Source of the DNA: Bacteroidota bacterium
GTDB taxonomy: Bacteria; Bacteroidota; Bacteroidia; Cytophagales; Cytophagaceae
DNA length: 64,000 nucleotides
Assembly: GCA_023458555.1 (NCBI GenBank)
Contig: JAEWYS010000002.1
Span: 124,001-188,000 of the forward strand
Reading direction: 5' to 3'
The position numbers were made by a program, and so were the translations under genes. Under the pieces are notes generated by a model that saw nothing but the letters and a program-made list of their open reading frames with translations, made no database searches and was not told the DNA's origin. Position 1 is the stretch's first letter, and the number at the start of each line of letters is the position of its first letter. Of this stretch, positions 58,910 to 64,000 are shown piece by piece.

Positions 58910-59950
58910 TTATTCTACTATATACGGATAATCTTCCTGAGCATAAACATCTTTGTATGCTTCGGAAGTTTCCGGATACGGAGATTCTTCAGCAAATTTA
59001 ACGCTTTCTGCTACCTCATCTTTTATTTTTGCGTCTATTTCTTCCAGCTCTGCTTCTGTAGCGTATTTATTTTTCAGAATAGTTGCTTTCACCTGCTCGA
59101 TCGGATCCAGTGCCTTATATGACTCAAGCTCCTCCTTGGTTCTGTACTTGGCAGGATCGGACATAGAGTGACCTTTATAACGGTATGTTCTGAACTCAAG
59201 CAATGTAGGACCTTCACCACTTCTGGCTCTTTTGGCAGCACGCTCAACAGCTTCATGTACAGCTTCCACACTCATCCCATCGACAGGCTCAGAAGGCATA
59301 TCATAGGCTTCTCCCAGCGTATACAGCTCAACCACATTGGAAGTTCTTTTAACAGAAGTTCCCATGGCATATCCGTTATTTTCAATCACAAAGATTACAG
59401 GAAGCTTCCAGGTCATTGCCATGTTCAGCGTTTCATGGAAAGCACCCTGACGAACGGCTCCGTCACCCATATAACAGATACAAAGTTTACCTGTCTTATT
59501 GTATTTCTCTGCAAAAGCAAGTCCTGCTCCCAAAGGAATCTGCCCGCCGACAATTCCGTGTCCCCCTGCAAAACCAACTTCCTTATCAAAAATATGCATG
59601 GAACCGCCTTTGCCTTTGGAACATCCGGTAGCCTTGGCAAACAGCTCCGCCATTATGGCGTTGGAAGATGTCCCCAGCGCAAGCGGAGTACCGTGATCCC
59701 TGTAAGCTGTTATATACTTATCTCCTTTCTCAAGCGCAGACACAGCTCCAAGAGCGCACGCTTCCTGACCTATGTACAAATGACAAAATCCTTTTATTTT
59801 CTGCTGGCCGTACAACTGTCCGGCTTTTTCCTCAAACTTTCTGATTAACTGCATCTTTTCATACCAGAAAAGATAGGTTTCCTTTGAAAACTTTGACTGG
59901 GAGCTGTCCTTTCCCTGTGATTTTGCCTTGTCTTCTTTTACACTAGCCAT
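58910..59950 (-). CDS. pdhA: pyruvate dehydrogenase E1 component, alpha subunit
   Basis: 346 residues. The ThDP-binding motif is GDGAVRQGAFHETLNMAMTW with NNGYAMGTSVKRTS. Other conserved parts are GFCHLYIGQEACALGAVSAL, YRDHGTPLALG, GKGGSMHIFDKEVGFAGGHG and the regulatory/active-site loop RTYRYKGHSMSDPAKYR. It pairs with a beta subunit (pdhB) that is not in this window, to convert pyruvate to acetyl-dihydrolipoamide. A Lys/Ser/Gln-rich N-terminal extension of about 20 residues is present. It is divergent from recF. Confidence 0.94.
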   Translation of the reverse strand: MASVKEDKAKSQGKDSSQSKFSKETYLFWYEKMQLIRKFEEKAGQLYGQQKIKGFCHLYIGQEACALGAVSALEKGDKYITAYRDHGTPLALGTSSNAIMAELFAKATGCSKGKGGSMHIFDKEVGFAGGHGIVGGQIPLGAGLAFAEKYNKTGKLCICYMGDGAVRQGAFHETLNMAMTWKLPVIFVIENNGYAMGTSVKRTSNVVELYTLGEAYDMPSEPVDGMSVEAVHEAVERAAKRARSGEGPTLLEFRTYRYKGHSMSDPAKYRTKEELESYKALDPIEQVKATILKNKYATEAELEEIDAKIKDEVAESVKFAEESPYPETSEAYKDVYAQEDYPYIVE

Positions 59951-60057
59951 AATATCTGTTAAATTCGTCTTTCCGGATTTATTTAAGTATGCTAAATTAA
60001 ATAAATTCGTTCAAATAACAATAAATATTAATTTTCCTTAGCCCGGAGCAAACAGCC

Positions 60058-61164
60058 ATGTACTTAAGTGCCATTCAGGTTTTAAACTTCAAGAATTATG
60101 ACGAATGTTCCCTCAGTTTTTCCCCGGCTCTCAACATTTTTGCCGGACCCAACGGTAGTGGAAAAACCAACCTGCTCGATGCTATCTATTTTCTATGTCT
60201 GACCAAAAGCGCTTTTCATTCCAATGACAGTCTTTTGATCCGTCATGAGGAAGACTTTTTGGTTGTAACCGGTCAGTTTATTAAGAATTCAAAAAATGTA
60301 TCTGTCCAGGCAGGCCTGAAAAAAGGACAAAAAAAGGTATTCCAGCGGGACCGGAAGCCGTATCCCAAAATCAGTGAGCATATCGGCATGTTTCCGGTTG
60401 TTATTATCACCCCGTACGATACCGACCTGATAAGGGAAGGCAGCGAAGAGCGAAGAAAGTTTTTTGATTCTATCCTTAGTCAGACAGATACAGAATATCT
60501 CTCTGATCTTCTTGCCTACAGCAAGGTGCTTAAGCAGCGCAACGCCCTCCTGAAGCTGTTTGCTGAAAATGGCCAGCAGGACCCTGACCTGCTTTCGGGA
60601 TATGATTATCAGTTAATCCATTACGGAAAAAAGCTTTATGCAAAAAGAAAGAATCTGATGGATGCTTTTGCACCCGTATTTCAGCAACACTATACCAATA
60701 TATCCGGTAATCAGGAGCAGGTAACTCTTTCTTATGAATCAGAGTTGGAAAAAGAAGATTTTGAATCGGAATTTGTACGAAACAGAAAAAAAGATCTTTT
60801 GCTTCAACGTACTACAAAGGGGAGCCACAAAGATGATTTTCTTTTCTCTATTGAAGGGCATCCTCTGAAAACCACGGGCTCTCAGGGCCAGCAAAAATCA
60901 TTTGTTATCGCACTCAAGCTGGCACAGTTTGAATATATCCAACATTGCCTCCGCCAGAAGCCCATACTGCTCCTGGATGATATATTTGACAAGCTGGATC
61001 AGAACCGTATACAAAAGCTGCTGACCATGATTTCGGAAGAAGTCTTCGGTCAGGTTTTTATTACTGAAGCAGGACAAGACAGGGTGGAAAAATACCTGCA
61101 TACTATTGGCGGAGAAATTCGTACTTTTACAATTAAAGAGGGAAATGTCACAAGCCCCCTCTAA
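60058..61164 (+). CDS. recF: DNA replication and repair protein RecF
   Basis: 368 residues. Walker A in FAGPNGSGKTNLLDAIYFLC, the signature helix TGSQGQQKSFVIALKLAQF and Walker B PILLLDDIFDKLD define the SMC-like RecF ATPase; the helical arms in between are of the usual length. RecF loads RecA at gaps with RecO and RecR. The downstream DUF721/DciA-like gene starts 15 bases later, an order common in Bacteroidota. Confidence 0.96.
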   Translation: MYLSAIQVLNFKNYDECSLSFSPALNIFAGPNGSGKTNLLDAIYFLCLTKSAFHSNDSLLIRHEEDFLVVTGQFIKNSKNVSVQAGLKKGQKKVFQRDRKPYPKISEHIGMFPVVIITPYDTDLIREGSEERRKFFDSILSQTDTEYLSDLLAYSKVLKQRNALLKLFAENGQQDPDLLSGYDYQLIHYGKKLYAKRKNLMDAFAPVFQQHYTNISGNQEQVTLSYESELEKEDFESEFVRNRKKDLLLQRTTKGSHKDDFLFSIEGHPLKTTGSQGQQKSFVIALKLAQFEYIQHCLRQKPILLLDDIFDKLDQNRIQKLLTMISEEVFGQVFITEAGQDRVEKYLHTIGGEIRTFTIKEGNVTSPL

Positions 61165-61179
61165 ACCCGTTTGCATACC

Positions 61180-61500
61180 ATGAATTTCAAGAAAAAACTG
61201 ACTGATGCCCAAAGGCGCTCCGATGCAGCCCCCCTGTCGGAGTGTATAGAAGAGCTGCTTACTGTATATCGGCTGAAATCCAGGTACAATCAGGTTAACC
61301 TTATTGCATCCTGGCAGAAAATTATGGGCAATACAATAGCTGTACGTACGGACAAGATTTATTTCAGGGAAGACAAGCTCTATGTCAAACTGAACTCTGC
61401 TCCCTTAAAGCACCAGCTTAGCACTGCAAGTACAAAAGTTGTAGAATTAATCAATAAAGAATACGGTGAAAACTTCGTTTCCGAAGTCATTTTTCTCTAA
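61180..61500 (+). CDS. DUF721 (DciA-like) protein
   Basis: 106 residues from ATG 61180; a TTG at 61171 lies in the same frame. The DUF721 core is LTVYRLKSRYNQVNLIASWQKIMG, then AVRTDKIYFREDKLYVKLNS and PLKHQLSTASTKVVELINKE. DciA-type proteins recruit the replicative helicase DnaB to the origin in bacteria without DnaC, and the position next to recF fits a replication role. It is shorter than full-length DciA and consists of the core domain only. Confidence 0.88.
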   Translation: MNFKKKLTDAQRRSDAAPLSECIEELLTVYRLKSRYNQVNLIASWQKIMGNTIAVRTDKIYFREDKLYVKLNSAPLKHQLSTASTKVVELINKEYGENFVSEVIFL

Positions 61501-61628
61501 TACAATTATACGCTTACTTCGCTATATGCGAATCTATTGTCACTTTTAGAAATGAAGTTTAAAGCTTAAGGCTTAAAGATCGCAATGTGACTCTCAGTGA
61601 AAAGCTCCCTGTTGTAACTGTAAGGAAT

Positions 61629-61655
61629 AAAAAAGGGAGGCAAGCCTCCCTTTTT
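61629..61655. terminator. bidirectional terminator between the recF pair and gltD
   Basis: AAAAAAGGGAGG pairs with CCTCCCTTTTT around a 4-base CAAG loop. It serves convergent transcripts on both sides. Confidence 0.9.
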
Positions 61656-61675
61656 GTATAAAATCTGATAAAGTC

Positions 61676-63151
61676 TTAAACTGTCTTTAGTTCCAGAATT
61701 GAGCTGTCTTTCGCTTCAAGCTTAGATTCACCCGTCAGATAAATATCAACGTTCCGTGCAGCTTCTCTTCCTTCAGAAATAGCCCAAACTACCAGCGATT
61801 GTCCTCTGCGCATATCGCCTGCGGAAAATACTTTAGCAACTGAAGTCTGATACTTTTCATTACACTTTACATTGCCGCGTTCGTCATATTCCACCCCAAG
61901 CTCGTTAAGCATCCCGGCATGCTGCGGATGAAGGAAGCCAATAGCAAGGAATGCAAGATCACATGGCACAACCTTTTCTGTGCCGGGAAGCTCCTGATAC
62001 TTCGGCATTTTTCCCGGTTCCGGGTCCGTCCAGCCCATTTCTGCGACTTTTACTCCGGTCAGATTGCCCTCTGCATCACCTACAAACTCTTTTGTGAACA
62101 AAGCCCACTGACGGTTACATCCTTCATCATGCGAAGTAGAGGTTCTGAGTATTGCCGGCCAGTTTGGCCAAGGCATATCGGCAGTTCTCTCCGCAGGCGG
62201 CTTAGGCAGAAGCTCAACCTGAGTAACTGATTTAGCGCCATGTCTGTTGGATGTTCCCACACAGTCTGCACCGGTATCACCACCACCTATTACCAATACA
62301 TGCTTGTCGGTCGCCAGAATCTCTTCTGTATGAATCTGCTTTCCGGCTACTCTTCTGTTCTGCTGAGTCAGGAAGTCCATAGCAAAATGTACTCCTTTCA
62401 GGCTTCTGCCCGGAATAGGCACATCTCTCGGAATAGTTGAACCTCCACAAAGCACAATCGCATCAAAGTCATTAAGCAGTTCTTTTACCTTAATATTGTC
62501 TCCGACATTTGCATTGGTTCTGAACGTAATACCTTCTTCTTCCATCAGCTTCACTCTGCGCTCAATAACCCATTTTTCAAGCTTGAAATCCGGAATGCCG
62601 TATCGCAAAAGTCCACCGATTTCATCAGCGCGCTCGAACACAGTAACCTGATGTCCGGCCTGATTAAGCTGAGCTGCGGCCGCAAGTCCGGAAGGTCCGG
62701 AGCCTACCACAGCTACTTTTTTACCGGTTCTTTTAGAAGGTATTCTCGGTTTGATAATACCTTTCTGAAAGGCCACCTCTATAATTGTCTTTTCAATCTC
62801 TTCAATTGCTACCGGAGGCTTGTTGATACCAAGTACGCAGGATGCCTCACAGGGAGCAGGGCATATTCGTCCGGTAAACTCCGGGAAATTATTGGTCGAC
62901 AACAATATACGGGCAGCGTCCTCCCACTGTTTCTCATACACTGCATCGTTAAACTCAGGAATAATATTACCCAGTGGACATCCATTATGACAGAATGGTA
63001 CCCCACAATCCATACATCTGGCAGCCTGAGTATTTATACTCTCTTCGGAAGACAGCTCGATGAACTCATTATAATGTTTTACCCTTTCCTTGGCATCCTG
63101 CTTGGATGGCAGGGATCTTTCAAATTCGAGAAAGCCTGTTGGTTTACCCAT
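61676..63151 (-). CDS. gltD: glutamate synthase small (beta) subunit
   Basis: 491 residues. The N-terminal Fe-S region has CMDCGVPFCHNGCPLGN and CPAPCEASCVLG. The FAD and NADPH sites are VAVVGSGPSGLAAAAQL and LVIGGGDTGADCVGTSNRHG. The end includes AIGFLHPQHAGML and VFSAGDMRRGQSLVVWAIS. It passes electrons from NADPH to the large subunit, which makes glutamate from glutamine and 2-oxoglutarate. It overlaps the gltB stop by 8 bases. Confidence 0.95.
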   Translation of the reverse strand: MGKPTGFLEFERSLPSKQDAKERVKHYNEFIELSSEESINTQAARCMDCGVPFCHNGCPLGNIIPEFNDAVYEKQWEDAARILLSTNNFPEFTGRICPAPCEASCVLGINKPPVAIEEIEKTIIEVAFQKGIIKPRIPSKRTGKKVAVVGSGPSGLAAAAQLNQAGHQVTVFERADEIGGLLRYGIPDFKLEKWVIERRVKLMEEEGITFRTNANVGDNIKVKELLNDFDAIVLCGGSTIPRDVPIPGRSLKGVHFAMDFLTQQNRRVAGKQIHTEEILATDKHVLVIGGGDTGADCVGTSNRHGAKSVTQVELLPKPPAERTADMPWPNWPAILRTSTSHDEGCNRQWALFTKEFVGDAEGNLTGVKVAEMGWTDPEPGKMPKYQELPGTEKVVPCDLAFLAIGFLHPQHAGMLNELGVEYDERGNVKCNEKYQTSVAKVFSAGDMRRGQSLVVWAISEGREAARNVDIYLTGESKLEAKDSSILELKTV

Positions 63152-64000
63152 GAATCAATACCTCCTTGTTGTCCGTTGAACCTTGCGTCTGTTGTTTTCT
63201 TTTTTCCAGTACAGCTTTGTAGTCTGTCGGCATTACCTTTACAAACTTCCGGCTAAAGCTATCCCAATCTTTCAGGATTCTCTCTGCCACATCACTGCCG
63301 GTATATTTAAAGTGATTTTTGATCAGTGTTTTAAGGGTTTCATAATCCTCGTTTTCCATCGGATCAAACTGGACCATACCCATATTAACCCTGGACTTAA
63401 ATGTATCCTTCTCATCCAGCACGTAGGCAATACCTCCGCTCATACCGGCAGCAAAGTTTCTTCCGGTTTCACCCAGAATAACAGCAACGCCGCCCGTCAT
63501 ATATTCACAGCCATGGTCACCGATGCCTTCTACTACTGCCTTGGCTCCGGAGTTCCGCACACAGAAACGCTCACCGGCCTGTCCTCTGATATAGGCTTCT
63601 CCGGATGTCGCTCCATAGAACGCTACGTTGCCGCAGATTATATTTTCACTCGGTACAAATTTTGCCTTTGCGTCAGGATATACAATCAGCTTACCACCGG
63701 AAAGCCCTTTACCAAAATAGTCATTGGCTTCTCCTTCAAGCTCAAACTTGATACCGCGGGCTCCGAACGCTCCGAAGCTTTGTCCGGCAGATCCGAGGAA
63801 TTTGAAGTGAATGGTTCCGTCCGGCAGTCCCTCCCCCTTATACCGCTTCGATATTTCGTAAGAAAGCATGGTTCCGGTAGAGCGATCTTCATTGTTGATG
63901 CTGAACGACCCGCTCACTTCTTTTCTGTTTTCCAGCGCTTCCTTCGCATGCTCGATCAGCGTAAGATCAAGAATCGCATCTATGCCATGATCCTGCTCTT
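63144..64000 (-). CDS. gltB: glutamate synthase large (alpha) subunit, C-terminal part
   Basis: Partial: the minus-strand frame is open to the window edge, giving the last 285 residues. The visible part is the glutamate synthase beta-helix (GXGXG) domain, with repeats such as GLSGGKLIVYPDAKAKFVPS, NVAFYGATSGEAYIRGQAGE, GDHGCEYMTGGVAVILG and GMSGGIAYVLDE. A helical tail of about 70 residues follows (NPMENEDYETLKTLIKNH-like and AERILKDWDSFSRKFVKVMP). The glutaminase and synthase domains lie outside the window. The stop overlaps gltD. Confidence 0.95.
   Translation of the reverse strand, partial: EQDHGIDAILDLTLIEHAKEALENRKEVSGSFSINNEDRSTGTMLSYEISKRYKGEGLPDGTIHFKFLGSAGQSFGAFGARGIKFELEGEANDYFGKGLSGGKLIVYPDAKAKFVPSENIICGNVAFYGATSGEAYIRGQAGERFCVRNSGAKAVVEGIGDHGCEYMTGGVAVILGETGRNFAAGMSGGIAYVLDEKDTFKSRVNMGMVQFDPMENEDYETLKTLIKNHFKYTGSDVAERILKDWDSFSRKFVKVMPTDYKAVLEKRKQQTQGSTDNKEVLIHG

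Noticed and set aside
1..64000. tRNA or rRNA genes, CRISPR arrays, integrases and intact transposases
   Set aside because: I searched by eye for conserved tRNA arms, regularly spaced repeats and DDE or tyrosine-recombinase motifs and found none; a small tRNA could still have been missed without a covariance search.

Overview
The window looks like a chromosomal segment of a member of the Bacteroidota (Cytophagales- or Chitinophagales-like; genus not resolvable). The signs are a T9SS C-terminal sorting domain on a secreted glycoside hydrolase, AT-rich promoter boxes of the TAnnTTTG type, a YpdA-type reductase, many small lipoproteins, Rhs proteins of the Bacteroidota type, and an ilvA/gltBD/pdhA/recF housekeeping background. 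No rRNA, tRNA, CRISPR array or intact insertion sequence was seen.

Layout. 1-13 kb: the distal end of an extracellular contractile injection system (eCIS, Afp/PVC/MAC-like). It holds the C-terminus of a large baseplate-type protein, a PKD-containing accessory protein, the CIS tape-measure protein, a 1874-residue eCIS-core (DUF4157) protein with a CHAP-like domain, three exact 140-residue repeats and an apparent nuclease tip, a smaller HELDH-motif protein with a similar leader, and the system's AAA+ ATPase. 13-15 kb: a membrane-anchored EEP-family hydrolase and a Crp/Fnr-type regulator. 15.4-22 kb: an accessory island on the minus strand with two transglutaminase-like proteins, one fused to a single Rhs core block and an HELGH-bearing tip. 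Small secreted proteins follow, one with a GldM-C-like end, together with duplicated gene debris. 22-47 kb: mostly chromosomal genes (cyclophilin, YpdA, ilvA, rhomboid, purU, radA, purine nucleoside phosphorylase), the classic Anbu proteasome-homologue cluster (Anbu, transglutaminase, alpha-E, ATP-grasp), a pyridine nucleotide-disulfide-type reductase lacking its redox cysteines, a 7TM-DISM histidine kinase, a GH74-like secreted protein and a lipoprotein-type KatG.

47-52 kb: a second accessory island with an Rhs protein that has lost its N-terminal shell, an orphan displaced Rhs tip, probable membrane immunity proteins (one apparently split by a frameshift) and a truncated XRE regulator. 52-64 kb: O-antigen ligase plus glycosyltransferase, an MFS transporter, recX, lysC, ribH, a TPR membrane protein, pdhA, recF with a DUF721/DciA-like gene, gltD and the 3' end of gltB.

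How the parts may work together. The eCIS genes encode a phage-tail-like particle whose ATPase and tape-measure protein assemble it and whose DUF4157-type proteins are probable cargo. The two Rhs islands are independent polymorphic-toxin-like loci with signs of cassette turnover. The rest is ordinary metabolism and envelope biology.
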